A stretch of DNA of 64,000 bases from an uncultured Candidatus Cenarchaeum sp. GTDB taxonomy: Archaea; Thermoproteota; Nitrososphaeria; Nitrososphaerales; Nitrosopumilaceae. Position numbers and translations under genes: made by a program. Below the pieces are notes generated by a model that saw only the letters and a program-made list of their open reading frames with translations, was not told where the DNA came from and searched no databases. Shown one piece after another: positions 18,215 to 33,200 of this stretch. Within the stretch, counting starts at the first letter, position 1; each line of letters starts with the position of its first letter. Where the stretch lies: assembly GCA_958295735.1 (NCBI GenBank), contig OY282369.1, positions 2,828,983 to 2,892,982 on the forward strand. The letters run 5' to 3'.

Positions 18215-21200
18215 ATGCCGCTAGGCGGGGAATCCGGGGACGCCGGCCCTGGCATCAGCGCGCGGGGCGGCAAGGGACAGGGCGCCGCGCTGCCTCCGCC
18301 GGGGGCGCGGGCGGTACTGGCGAAGGGCGGCGCCGGCAGGCGGGGCCGGACGCCGCTCCCGATCGGGAATGGTTCCGGGTCCGGGCCAGGCGGCGGCGGG
18401 GGAAAGGACGCGTCCGCGCCGGCGGCAAGAACCCCGATCGCCGCATCCCGTAACCGGCTGCCGCTTGCCGCAACGCTGATCCTGTCCGCGGCCCTTCTTG
18501 CGGGCTGCAGCGCCGCCGCGCCGCACGCGCACGCGGACGGCGACCGGCTGACCGTCGAGATCTCGAACGGCACGGCCTCCCCCACCAACCTGCAAGCCGT
18601 GCCGTTCACCATGAAATTCAACAGGCAGATAGACGACTTGACCCTCGACGCGTCGGACATCAACGTATCCTCGGGCGCGGTGCGGAACCTGCGGTTGGCG
18701 CCGCAGCACAGCGCGACACTTGGCGGCGGCCCAGGCGGCAGCCAATTCTACTATACAACCGGCGTGGCAGTCGACGCCTCTGGCGCGGTATACGTGGCAG
18801 ACTATGGCAAAGACCATCGCAACGCCAGCGTCAGAGTATTTGACTCTGCCAGACGTTACGTCGCCGACCTCCCCGGCTCGTTTGAGAGTCCACACGGCGT
18901 GGCAGTCGACGCCTCCTCTGGCGCGGTATACGTGGCCGACACGCGCACTAGGCGTGTGCAAGTGTTCGACTCAGCCAGAAACTACGTCGCCGACCTCTCT
19001 CATCCATTTTACCGCCCGCACGGCGTGGCAGTCGACGCCTCCTCTGGCGCGGTATACGTGGCAGACTATGGCAACGACCGCGTCCACGTATTTGACTCTT
19101 CCAGACGTTACGTCGCCGACCTCCCCGGCCAGTTTGACAGCCCGCACGGCGTGGCAGTCGACGCCTCCTCTGGCGCGGTATACGTGGCCGACACGGGCAA
19201 CGACCGCGTCGCGGCATTCAATTCCACCGGACACTACGTTGCCGACATCCCCGGCCCGTTCTACCATCCGAACGGCGTGGCTGTTGACCCTTCCTCGGGC
19301 ACCGTATACGTGGCCGACATGCTCAACTCCCGCGTCCCGGTGTTCAACTCTACCCTGCACCACGTCGCTGACCTCCCCGGCAAGTTTCACAACCCGCACG
19401 GCGTGGCAGTCGACGCCTCTGGCGCGGTATACGTGTTGGACACGCCGGTGCGGTTGGCGGTGACCGAAAGGGTGGCACTCGACGGCTCCACGGGCGCGGT
19501 ATACGTGGCCGACACATCGCGCCGGCAGATCAGGGTATTCGATGCCGCATACGCGTTTGACGTGGTAGATCCGGCCGGCGGGCAGATGCTCACAGCAGGC
19601 ATGCCAGCTGGCCGCGTGCAGGATATGGCCGGAAACTCGAACATTGCGTCCGATACGGCAAGCATCCGCCAATACAGGACTCCCATGGTTACCGCCATAC
19701 AGTCCAGCCCGACCAGCGCCGCGACAATAAACTTTAAAGTGGAATTCGGCGATGCCGTCACCGGGTTCGGAGCCGGCGACGTCGTCCTTTCTGGCACCGC
19801 CGCCCGCGGCAACGTGACCAACTTCACGGGCGGCGGCAGCACGTACACGTTCGACGTCGCGCCGGCATCAGACGGGACCATACTGGTCGACATCCCCGCG
19901 GGCGCTGCGCGGGATGCGGCAGGATATCACAACGGGGCGGCAACCCGGTTCTCGATCACATACGACGGCACACCTCCGGTCCCGACAATCAGCGCTGCGC
20001 AGTCCGGCCCGACCAGTCTTCGGGCCGCACCGCTCACCGTAAAATTCAACGAAGTCGTAAACGTCGCTACCCTTGATGCATCAGACATTGACGTATCATC
20101 GGGTGCGGTGCAGAACCTGCGCATGGTACAGCACAGCTTGACCCTCGGTAGCCGCGGCTCAGGCAGCGGCCAGTTTTACGCTCCATTCGACGTGGCGGTC
20201 GATAGCTCCACGGGCAAGATGTACGTGGCCGACCCTGGGATCGACCGCGTTCAGGTCTTCAACTCCACACGGCATTACGTCGCCGACCTCCCCGGCCAGA
20301 TTGGCAGCCCACACGGCGTGGCAGTCGACGGCTCCACGGGCGCGGTATACGTGACGGGCAACCACAGCGTCGCGGTGTTCAACTCCACCGGACATTACGT
20401 CGCCGACCTCCCCGGCCAGTTCAGAAGTCCGACCGGCGTGGCAGTCGACGGCTCCACGGGCGCGGTATACGTGACGGACCACCTCCGCGTCGCATCATTC
20501 AACTCCACCGGACACTACGTTGCCGACCTCCCAAGTACATTCCTCCGACCGTCCGGCGTGGCAGTCGACGGCTCCACGGGCGCGGTATACGTGGCGGACT
20601 GGAGCAACTACGGCCGCGTCCGGGTCTTCAACTCCACCCTGCACCACGTCGCCGACTTGCCCGGCCCGTTCAACCGTCCGGTCGACGTGGCAGTCGACGG
20701 CTCCACGGGCGCGGTATACGTGGCCGACGCGTACAACCACGCCGTCCGTGTCTTCAACTCCACCCTGCACCACGTAGCCGACCTCCCCGGCGCATTCCGC
20801 CAACCGCACGGCGTGGCAGTCGACGGCTCCACGGGCGCGGTATACGTGGCCGACACGTACAACCACGCCGTCCAGATATTCGACACCACATACGAGTTCG
20901 ATGTAGCGGATCCGGCCGGCGGGCAGATGCTCACGGCAAGCATGCCGGCTGGCCGCGTGCAGGATGCGGCCGGAAATGCTAACGAAGCATCGGACACGAT
21001 GGGCATCTACCCCGACGGGACCGGCCCGACTCTCCTAGTCACCGCCGTGCAGTCAAGCCCGACAGGCGCCGCCACGATTAACTTTGAGGTGGAATTTGGC
21101 GAAAGCGTCACCGGGTTCGAAGCCGGTGATGTCGTCATTTCGGGCACCGCCGCCCGCGGCAACGCGACCAATTTCGCGGGCAACGGCTCTGCGTATACTT

Positions 21201-24200
21201 TTGACGTCTCGCCCGAATCCGACGGGACGATAGTTGTGGATATTGCCGCAGGCGCGGCGCAGAATGCGGCGGGCGACTACGACGCGGCGGCGCGGTTCTC
21301 AATAATATACGACGGCACGCATCCGGTCCCGGCGATCGCCCCGGCGCAGGCCGGCCCGGCCGGCCCGCAGGCCGTGCCGTTCGTGGTGGAGTTCAGCGAG
21401 GCCGTAAACGCGGAGACCCTAGACGCATCCGACATCGACGCCTCCTCGGGCGCCGTGAATAACCTCCGCATAGTGCCGCAGCGCAACGCAACCCTCAGCG
21501 GCCACGGCTCCGGCGGCGAACTCAACATCACGTCCGCCGTGGCGGTCGACGCCACCTCGGGCGCTGTATACGTGGCATACGCGGAGAACCACACAGTCCA
21601 GGTCTACAATTCCACGAGACACTACGTCGCCGACCTCTCCTACCCGTTCTACAATCCGTACGGCGTGGCAGTCGACGGCTCCACGGGAAAGGTATACGTG
21701 GCCGACACGTGGGACGGCCGCATCAAGATCTTCGATTCTGCCGGACGCCACATCGACTACGCCTCCCATATCGCGTACTATCCGAACCCCGTGGCGGACT
21801 ACGGCTCGCCGGGCCCCGTGTACGCGATCCGACATGGCGACAAGATCGTCCAGGTGTTCGACACTTACAAGAACCGCGTCGCCAACATTGCCGGGCTCAA
21901 CCAGTCGTACGGCGTGGCGATCGACGGCTCATCGGGCGCCATATACGTGGCCCACCCGCACAACCGCACCGTCCAGGTGTTCGGCACGGCGTACGCGTTC
22001 GACGTGGCGGATCCGGCCGCCGGGCGGGCGCTCGCGGTGAGCATGCCAGCCGGCCGCGCGCTAGACGCGGCCGGAAACGCGAACGTGGCGTCCAATGAGG
22101 CGGTCGTCCACCTGGACAGGACCGCCCCGACTCCCGTGGTCACGGCCGCGCAGTCCAGCCCGACCAACGCCACGACGATCAGCTTCGCGGTGAATTTCGG
22201 GGAAAACGTCACCGGGTTCGAGGCCGGGGACGTCGTCCTTTCTGGCACCGCCTCCCGCGGCAACGCGACCAACTTCGCGGGCAACGGCTCAGCGTACACG
22301 TTCGACGTCTCGCCCACATCCGTCGGAACGATACTGGTGGACATTCCCGCGGGCGTGGCGCGGGATGCCGCCGGCAACCCCAACGCGGCGGCGGAGCGGT
22401 TCTCGGTCACGCGCAGCGGCGAGGCGCCGGTGCCGGTAGTCACGTCCGCACTGCCGAACCCCACCAACTCCGCGGCGATCAGGTTCGCGGTGGAGTTCAG
22501 CGAGAGCGTCACCGGGTTCAGGTCGGGGAACATCGTCCTTTCGGGCACCGCCTCCCGCGGCGGCGTCGCCAACTTTTCGGGCGCGGGCGCCTCGTACTCG
22601 TTCGTGGTGCATCCCGCATCCAACGGGACGATACTGGTGGACATTCCCGCCGGCATGTCAAAAGACGCGGAGGGCAACCCCAGCGCGGCGGCGGAGCGGT
22701 TCTCGATCACCTACGACGGCACTGCGCCGGTGCCGGTCGTCGCGTCCGCGCAGGCGGAACCGGCCGGCGCCGCGGCGATCGGCTTCACGGTAGAGTTCGG
22801 CGAGAACGTCACCGGGTTCGCGCCAGACGACATCAGGATCTCCGGCGCCGCCTCCAGCGGCGTCGTCGCCAACTTTTCGGGCGCGGGCGCCTCGTACTCG
22901 TTCGCGGTGCATCCCGCATCCGACGGGACGATACTGGTAGACATCCCCGCGGGCGTGGCTCGAGATGCGGCCGGAAACGGCAACGCTGCTGCAGAACAGT
23001 TCTCGACGGTGTACGACAGATCTGCCCCGGTTCCGGCCACTTCGGCCGCGCAGCCGAACCCCACCAACGCCGCGACGATCAGCTTTGCGGTGGAATTCAG
23101 CGAGAGCGTCACCGGGTTCGGGGCGGGGGACGTCGTCCTTTCGGGCGCCGCAAACCACAGCGGCGCGGCCAACTTCGCGGGCAACGGGTCCTCGTACGCG
23201 TTCGACGTCTCGCCCGAATCCGACGGGACGGTATTCGTGGACATCCCCGCGGGCGCTGCGCTGGACGCGGCCGGCACCCGCAGCGCCGCGGCGGAACGGT
23301 TCGCGATCGAGTACGACGGCACGCCCCCGGTCCCGACGTTCGCATCTACCCAGACCGGCGCTACCAACTTGACGGCCGTGCCGTTCACCGTGAAATTCAG
23401 CGAGCCCGTAAACGTTGCGATCATCGACGCGTCGGATATCGACGTCTCTTCGGGAGCGGTGCAGGACCTGCGCATGGTGCTGCAGTACAACGCGACCATC
23501 AGCAACCACGTCGCGGGAAGCGGGCCGTACATCATCCCGTACGACGTTGCCGTCGACGGCTCTTCGGGCAGAACATACGTGGCCGACACATGGTTCGACC
23601 GCGTCGCGGCGTTCAACTCCACACGGCATTACATAGCAGATCTACCCGGCCCGTTCAACAACCCGCGCGGCGTGGCCGTCGACGACTCCACGGGCAGAAT
23701 ATACGTGGCCGATTCGGGCAACCACCGCGTCGCGGTGTTCAACTCCACCGGGCACAACATCGCCAACATCACCGGCTCGCTCAACTACCCGTCCGGCGTG
23801 GCCGTCGACGGCTCCACGGGAATGATATACGTGGCCGATTCGGGCAACCACCGCGTCCAAGTATTCAACTCCACCCTGCACCGCGTAGCAGATCTCCCAG
23901 GCCCGTTCAACTATCCCAACAGCGTGGCCGTCGATGACTCTTCGGGCACGGCATACGTGGTCACAAGCGGCAACGCCGTCAAAGTCTTCAACTCTACCTG
24001 GCACCACGTGGGCGATCTCCCCGGCCCGTTTTACCATCCGAACGGCGTGGCCGTCGACCCTTTCTCGGGCGCCGTATACGTGGCCGAATGGGGCAACGAC
24101 CGCATCCGGGTTTTTAACTCCACCTGGCACCACGTCGCAGACCTCACCGGCCCATTCCGCGATCCGTCCGGCCTGGCCGTCGACGGCTCGGGCGCTATAC

Positions 24201-27200
24201 ACGTGGTCGACTTGCACAACACGCGCATCCAGATACTCCGTACGGCGCACGCGTTCGACGTGTCGGATCCGGCAGACGGGCATACGCTCGCGGTGGGCAT
24301 GCCGGCCGGCCGCGCGCTGGACGCGGCCGGAAACGCGAACGAGGCATCGGATACGATACGCATCGACATAGACAGGACGGCCCCGGCCCCCGCGGTCACG
24401 GCAGCGCAGTCCAGCCCGACCAACGCCACGATGATCAACTTCACGGTAGAATTCGGGGAGAGCGTCGACTGGTTCGAGCCGGGAGACATAACCCTCTCGG
24501 GCACCGCCTCCCGCGGCAACGCGACCAACTTCGCGGGCAGCAACGGCACGTACGCGTTCGACGTCCCGCTCGCATCCGACGGGACGGTATTCGTGGACAT
24601 ACCCGCGGGCGCGGCGCTGGACGCGGCGGGCCACCGCAACCACGCGTCGACCAGGCTCCAGATGGTGCGCGACGGCACGCCCCCGGTCCCGGCGATCGCC
24701 CCGGCGCTGACCGGCCCGGCCGGCCGGGTCGCCGTGCCGTTCAGCATGGAATTCGGCGAGGCCGTAAGCGCCGCGACCCTCGACGCGTCTGACATCGACG
24801 TCTCCTCTGGCTCGGTGCTGGACCTGCGCCTAGTGCTGCGGCACAACGCGACCCTCGGCGGCCCGGGCGCGGGCAACGGCCAATTTGACCGGCCGCGCGG
24901 CGTGGCGGTCGACGGCTCCTCGGGCAGGACATACGTGGCGGACACGGGCAACGGTCGCGTCCAAGTCTTCGACTCCGCCGGGCACTACGTCGCCGACCTG
25001 CCCGGCCCGTTCTACGGCCCGACCGGCGTTGCCGTCGACGGCTCGTCGGGCGCCATATACGTGGCCGACGGGGGCACCGGCCGCATCCTGCAATTCTACT
25101 CCACGCCAGAGGGAAGCCACAGAGCCGCTACAGACCGCGGCCGCGTCCTGGTGTTCAACGCCACCATGCATCACGTCGCCGACCTGCCCGGCATGTTCAA
25201 TAATCCGCGCGGCGTGGCCGTCGACGGCTCGTCGGGCAGGACATACGTGGCGGACACGTCAAACGACCGCGTCCAGGTCTTCAACTCCACCAGACACTAT
25301 GTGGCCGACCTGCCGGGCCCGTTCTACCATCCGGGCAGCGTGGCAGTCGACGGCTCCTCGGGCAGGATATACGTGGCGGATTGGAGCAACGGCGGCCGCG
25401 TCCGGGTCTTCAACTCCACACTGCACCACGTAGCCGACCTGCCCGGCCCGTTCAGTGGCCCGTACGGCGTGGCCGTCGACGGCTCGGGCGCGGCTTACGT
25501 GGCCGACACGTCTAACGACCGCGTCATAGTGTTCAACTCCACCCTGCACCGGATCGCCGACCTGCCCGGCCCGTTCTACGATCCGTACGGCGTGGCCGTC
25601 GACCATTTCTCGGGCGCCCTGTACGTGGTCGATACGTACGCCGACCGCGTCCAAGTATTCCACCCCGCGTACGCGTTCGACGTGGCAGATCCGGCCGTCG
25701 GGCGGACGCTCACAGCAGGCATGCCGGCCGGCCGCGTGCTGGACATGGCCGGGAACGCGAACGAAGAGTCCGATGCGGCAGGCATCTACGTAGGCAGGGC
25801 CGCCCCGACCCCCGCGGTCGCCGCCGTCCGGCCTAGCCCTACCAACGCATCGACGATCAACTTTGAGGTGGAGTTCGGCGAGAATGTCGCGGGGTTCGAG
25901 GCCGGAGACGTCGTGCTTTCCGGCACTGCATCTCGCGGCGGCGTGTCCAACTTCGCGGGCGGCGCCGGCACGTACACGTTCGACGTCTCGCCGGCATCCG
26001 ACGGGACCATACTGGTCGACATCCCAGCGGGCGCGGCGCGGAATGCGGCGGGAGACTACAGCGGCGCGGCGGCCCGGTTCTCGATCGCGTACGACGGCAC
26101 GCCCCCGGTCCCGGCGATCGTCCAGTCGCCGTACGGCTCGGCCGATCCGCGGGCCGAAACGTTCATCATGAAATTCGGCGAGGCCATAAACTATTCCACC
26201 CTCGACGCATCCGACATCGACGCATCCTCGGGCGCGGTGCAGAACCTGCGCCTGTGGCCGCGGCAGAGCGCGATCATAGGCGACGGCGCAGGCGACAGCC
26301 GCCTAAACCGGCCGTACGGCGTGGCGCTGGACGACTCCACGGGCACCACATACGTGGCCGACACGTACAGCGCCCGCGTCGCGGCATTCAACTCCACCCT
26401 GCACCACGTAGCCGATCTTCCCGGCCCGTTCAGCTGGCCGGCCGCCGTGGCGGTCGACGGCGCCTCGGGCGCGGTATACGTGGCCGACACGTACGGCCAC
26501 AGCGTCAAGGTATTCGATTCCGCCACCGGGAACCACGTCGCCAACATCACCGGCCCGATCGGCAACCCGGTAGCGGTGGCAGTCGACGGCTCGGGCGCGG
26601 TATACGTGGCAGACGAGTACAACGACCGCGTCCTGATCTTCAACTCCACCCTGCACCACGTCGCCGATCTTCCCGGCCCGTTCTACGATCCAACCGGTGT
26701 GGCAGTCGACGGCTCCTCGGGCGCCGTATACGTGGTCGACAGGGGCCGCGTCCGGGCATTCGATTCCGCCGGGCGCCACGTCGCCGACATTCCCGACCCG
26801 CCCCGCAGCCCGCACGCCGTGGCGGTCGACAACTCGGGCACAATATACGTGACCGGCACACACCACCACAACGTCCGGGCATTCAACTCCACCCTGCACC
26901 ACATCGGCGGCTTGGGCGTCGAGTTCAACGATCCGTACGGCATCGCGGTCAACGGCTCCACGGGCGCGATATACGTGGCCGACACGTGGCACAACAGTAT
27001 CAGGATATTCGATCCCACATACTGGTTCGACGTGGTGGATTCGGCAGGCGGGCAGGCTCCCACGGTAGGCATGCAAGCCGGCCGCGTGCGGGACGCGGCC
27101 GGAAACGGCAACGAGGCAACACGATTCTCTGTAGAGCGTGGCGGCTTGCCCCCGATCCCGACAATCACCTCGATGCTGCCGGGCCCGACCAACGCCACGA

Positions 27201-30200
27201 CGATCGGCTTCGCGGTGGAATTCGGCGAGAACGTCACCGGATTCGCGGCAGAAGACGTCGACCTTTCCGGCACCGCCTCGCACGGCGGCGCGTCCAACTT
27301 TTCAGGCGGCGGCTCCGCGTACGCCTTCGACGTCTCGCCCGCATCCGACGGGACCGTGCTGGTCAACGTACCCGCGGGCGCGGCGCGGGATGCGGCAGGC
27401 AACCCCAGCCTCGCGGCGGCCCCGTTCTCGATCACGTACGACGGCACTGCCCCGGTCCCGGCCATAACTGCCGCGCAGTCGGACCCGACAAGCTCGTCGC
27501 CGATAAACTTCCGGGTGGAGTTCGGGGAGAACGTCACCGGGTTCGGGGCAGCCGACGTCGCCGTGACTGGCGCCGCTACCCGCGACGGCGTGTCCAACTT
27601 CGCGGGAGCCGGCGCCAACTACGCGTTCGACGTCAAGCCGTCCGGGGACGGCGCCATAGTAGTCGACATCGCCGCGGGCGCGGCGCGGGATGCCGCGGGC
27701 AACCCCAGCGATGCGGCGTCCCGGTTCTCGATAACGTACGACGGCACTGCCCCGGTCCCGGCCATAACTGCCGCGCAGTCGGACCCGACAAGCTCGTCGC
27801 CGATAAACTTCCGGGTCGAATTCGGGGAGAACGTCACCGGGTTCGGGGCAGCCGACGTCGCCGTGACTGGCGCCGCTACCCGCGACGGCGTGTCCAACTT
27901 CGCGGGGGCCGGAGCCAACTACGCGTTCGACGTCAAGCCGTCCGGGGACGGCGCCATAGTAGTCGACATCGCCGCGGGCGCGGCGCGGGATGCGGCAGGC
28001 AACCCCAGCCTCGCGGCGGCCCCGTTCTCGATCACGTACGACGGCACTGCCCCGGTCCCGGCCATAACTGCCGCGCAGTCGGACCCGACAAGCTCGTCGC
28101 CGATAAACTTCCGGGTCGAATTCGGGGAGAACGTCACCGGGTTCGGGGCAGCCGACGTCGCCGTGACTGGCGCCGCTACCCGCGACGGCGTGTCCAACTT
28201 CGCGGGGGCCGGAGCCAACTACACATTCGACGTCAAGCCGTCCGGGGACGGCGCCATACTGGTCGACATAGCGGCGGGGGCGGCGCGGAACCTAGCCGGC
28301 AGCAACAGCACCGCGGCGGAACGGTTCTCGATAACGTACGACGGCTCGCGGCCCGAGCCGGTGATCACCACAGTACAGTCGGACCCGACAAGCTCGTCGA
28401 CGATAAACTTCCGGGTCGAATTCGGGGAGAACGTCACCGGGTTCGGGGCAGCCGACGTCGCCGTGACTGGCGCCGCTACCCGCGACGGCGTGTCCAACTT
28501 CGCGGGGGCCGGAGCCAACTACGCGTTCGACGTCAAGCCGTCCGGGGACGGCGCCATAGTAGTCGACATCGCCGCGGGCGCGGCGCGGGATGCGGCAGGC
28601 AACCCCAGCCTCGCGGCGGCCCCGTTCTCGATCACGTACGACGGCACTGCCCCGGTCCCGGCCATAACTGCCGCGCAGTCGGACCCGACAAGCTCGTCGC
28701 CGATAAACTTCCGGGTCGAATTCGGGGAGAACGTCACCGGGTTCGGGGCAGCCGACGTCGCCGTGACTGGCGCCGCTACCCGCGACGGCGTGTCCGGCTT
28801 CGCGGGGGCCGGAGCCAACTACACATTCGACGTCAAGCCGTCCGGGGACGGCGCCATACTGGTCGACATAGCGGCGGGGGCGGCGCGGAACCTAGCCGGC
28901 AGCAACAGCACCGCGGCGGAACGGTTCTCGATAACGTACGACGGCTCGCGGCCCGAGCCGGTGATCACCACAGTACAGTCGGACCCGACAAGCTCGTCGA
29001 CGATAAACTTCCGGGTCGAATTCGGGGAGAACGTCACCGGGTTCGGGGCAGCCGACGTCGCCGTGACTGGCGCCGCTACCCGCGACGGCGTGTCCAACTT
29101 CGCGGGGGCCGGAGCCAACTACGCGTTCGACGTCAAGCCGTCCGGGGACGGCGCCATACTGGTCGACATAGCGGCGGGGGCGGCGCGGAACCTAGCCGGC
29201 AGCAACAGCACCGCGGCGGAACGGTTCTCGATAACGTACGACGGCTCCCGGCCCGCGCCCGCCATCTCTGCCGAGCAGTCCAGCCCGACGAACGCCGCGG
29301 TGATCAGCTTCCGGGTGGAGTTCGGGGAGGACGTCACCGGGTTCGGGGCCGACGACGTCGCGCTTTCCGGAGTTGCCGCCCGCGACGGCGTGTCCGGCTT
29401 CGCGGGGGCCGGAGCCAACTACACGTTCGGCGTCAAGCCGTCCGGGGACGGCGCCATCCTGGTCGACATCGCGGAGGGCGCCGCCCGCAACGGCCTAGGA
29501 AACAACAGCACCGCGGCGGGGCGGTTCTCCATAGAATACGACGGCACGGCACCCGTCCCCAACATAACGGCCGCGCAACCCGATCCCACGGGCTCCTCCC
29601 CGATCACGTTCACGGTGAACTTCACGGAGCCGGTGACCGGGTTCACGGCGGCGGGAATCGTCCTCTCCGGGGATGCCGCTCCCGGCCCCGCGGCCAACTT
29701 CGAGAACGGGAGCGGCGGCGCCGTCTATACGTTCGACGCTGCGCCCGCGGAAGACGGCGCCGTCCTGGTCGACGTACGAGCGGGCGCGGCGCGGGATGCC
29801 GCGGGCAACCCCAGCGAGGCGGCGGAACGGTTTTCCATAATGTACGACGGCTCCCGGCCCGCGCCCGCCATCTCTGCCGAGCAGTCCAGCCCGACGAACG
29901 CCGCGGTGATCAGCTTCCGGGTGGAGTTCGGGGAGGACGTCACCGGGTTCGGGGCCGACGACGTCGCGCTTTCCGGAGTTGCCGCCCGCGACGGCGTGTC
30001 CGGCTTCGCGGGGGCCGGCGCCAACTACACGTTCGGCGTCAAGCCGTCCGGGGACGGCGCCATCCTGGTCGACATCGCGGAGGGCGCCGCCCGCAACGGC
30101 CTAGGAAACAACAGCACCGCGGCGGGGCGGTTCTCCATAGAATACGACGGCACGGCACCCGTCCCCAACATAACGGCCGCCCAGCCGGACCCGACCGGCT

Positions 30201-33200
30201 CCTCCCCGATCACGTTCACGGTGAACTTCACGGAGCCGGTGACCGGGTTCACGGCGGCGGGAATCGTCCTCTCCGGGGATGCCGCTCCCGGCCCCGCGGC
30301 CAACTTCGAGAACGGGAGCGGCGGCGCCGTCTATACGTTCGACGCTGCGCCCGCGGAAGACGGCGCCGTCCTGGTCGACGTACGAGCGGGCGCGGCGCGG
30401 GATGCCGCGGGCAACCCCAGCGAGGCGGCGGAACGGTTTTCCATAATGTACGACGGCTCCCGGCCCGCGCCCGCCATCTCTGCCGAGCAGTCCAGCCCGA
30501 CGAACGCCGCGGTGATCAGCTTCCGGGTGGAGTTCGGGGAGGACGTCACCGGGTTCGGGGCCGACGACGTCGCGCTTTCCGGAGTTGCCGCCCGCGACGG
30601 CGTGTCCGGCTTCGCGGGGGCCGGCGCCAACTACACGTTCGGCGTCAAGCCGTCCGGGGACGGCGCCATCCTGGTCGACATCGCGGAGGGCGCCGCCCGC
30701 AACGGCCTAGGAAACAACAGCACCGCGGCGGGGCGGTTCTCCATAGAATACGACGGCACGGCACCCGTCCCCAACATAACGGCCGCCCAGCCGGACCCGA
30801 CCGGCTCCTCCCCGATCACGTTCACGGTGAACTTCACGGAGCCGGTGACCGGGTTTGCGGCAGCGGGAATCGTCCTCTCCGGGGATGCCGCTCCCGGCCC
30901 CGCGGCCAACTTCGAGAACGGGAGCGGCGGCGCCGTCTATACGTTCGACGCTGCGCCCGCGGAAGACGGCGCTGTCCTGGTCGACGTACGAGCGGGCGCG
31001 GCGCGGGATGCCGCGGGCAACCCCAGCGAGGCGGCGGAACGGTTTTCCATAATGTACGACGGCTCCCGGCCCGCGCCCGCCATCTCTGCCGAGCAGTCCA
31101 GCCCGACGAACGCCGCGGTGATCAGCTTCCGGGTGGAGTTCGGGGAGGACGTCACCGGGTTCGGGGCCGACGACGTCGCGCTTTCCGGAGTTGCCGCCCG
31201 CGACGGCGTGTCCGGCTTCGTGGGGGCCGGCGCCAACTACACGTTCGGCGTCAAGCCGTCCGGGGACGGCGCCATCCTGGTCGACATTCCCGCGGGGGCG
31301 GCGCGCAACGGCCTAGGAAACAACAGCACCGCGGCGGGGCGGTTCTCCATAGAATACGACGGCACGGCACCCGTCCCCAACATAACGGCCGCGCAACCCG
31401 ATCCCACGGGCTCCTCCCCGATCACGTTCACGGTGAACTTCACGGAGCCGGTGACCGGGTTCACGGCGGCGGGAATCGTCCTCTCCGGGGATGCCGCTCC
31501 CGGCCCCGCGGCCAACTTCGAGAACGGGAGCGGCGGCGCCGTCTATACGTTCGACGCTGCGCCCGCGGAAGACGGCGCCGTCCTGGTCGACGTACGAGCG
31601 GGCGCGGCGCGGGATGCCGCGGGCAACCCCAGCGAGGCGGCGGAACGGTTTTCCATAATGTACGACGGCTCCCGGCCCGCGCCCGCCATCTCTGCCGAGC
31701 AGTCCAGCCCGACGAACGCCGCGGTGATCAGCTTCCGGGTGGAGTTCGGGGAGGACGTCACCGGGTTCGGGGCCGACGACGTCGCGCTTTCCGGAGTTGC
31801 CGCCCGCGACGGCGTGTCCGGCTTCGCGGGGGCCGGAGCCAACTACACGTTCGGCGTCAAGCCGTCCGGGGACGGCGCCATCCTGGTCGACATTCCCGCG
31901 GGGGCGGCGCGGAACGGCCTAGGAAACAACAGCACCGCGGCGGGGCGGTTCTCCATAGAATACGACGGCACGGCACCCGTCCCCAACGTGACGGCCGCGC
32001 AGCCGGACCTCACTAGCGCCGCGGCCATCCGGTTTACAGTGGAGTTCGGAGAGAACGTCACGGGGTTCGCGCCGGGGGACGTCAAGATCTCCGGCACCGC
32101 GGCCCGCGGCGGCGTTGCAGACTTTTCGGGCAGCGGCGCCTCGTACTCGTTCGGGTTGTCGCCGACGTCGGACGGGACAGTGCTGGTCGACATACCGGCG
32201 GGCGCGGCGCGGGACATGGCGGGCAACCCCAGCGCGGAGGCGGAGCGGTTCTCGATGCGGCACGACGGCAAGCTGCCGGCCGCGCCCACCCCGACCATAA
32301 CGGCCGCGCAGCCGGACCCGACCAACTCCGCGGCGATCAGCTTCCGAGTGAACTTCAGCGAGCCGGTCACCGGGTTCAGGTCCGCGAATGTCGCGCTCTC
32401 GGGGACGGCCGGCCACGGCGGCGTGGAAAACTTCGCCGGCTCGGGCGCCTCGTACTCTTTCGACGTCTCGCCTACGTCGGACGGGACGATACTGGTGGGC
32501 GTCCCCGCCGGCATGGCAAAGGGCGCCTCGGGCCGCCCCAGCGCGGCGGCGGAGCGGTTCTCCATAGAATACGACGGCACGGTCCCCGTCCCCAACGTGA
32601 CGGCCGCGCAGCCCGATCCCACGGGCTCCTCCCCGATCACGTTCGCGGTGAACTTCACGGAGCCGGTGACCGGGTTTACGTCCGCGGACGTCGTCCTCTC
32701 CGGGGATGCCGCTCCCGGCCCCGCGGCCGGCTTTTCGAGCAGGAGCGGCGGCGCCGTATACGCGTTCGACGTCGCGCCCGCATCCGACGGGACTGTGCAG
32801 GTCGACGTTCCCGCGGGCGCGGCGCGGGACGCGGCCGGCAACCCCAGCGCGGCGGCGCCCCAGTTCTCGATAAGGTACGACGGCTCGCGGCCCGCGCCCG
32901 CCATCTCCGCCGAGCAGTCCGGCCCGACCAACGCCGCGCCGATCAACTTCCGGGCCGAATTCGGGGAGGACGTCACCGGGTTCGGGCCTGAAGACGTCGC
33001 CCTTTCGGGCGCCGCCGCCCGCGACGGCGTGTCCAACTTCGCGGGGAGCGGCGCCAACTACGCGTTCGACGTAAAGCCGTCCGGGGACGGCGCCATACTG
33101 GTCGACATTCCCGCGGGAGCGGCGCGGAACGGCCTCGGCCTTAACAGCACCGCGGCGGCCCGGTTCTCCATAGAATACGACGGCACGGCCCCCGTCCCCA

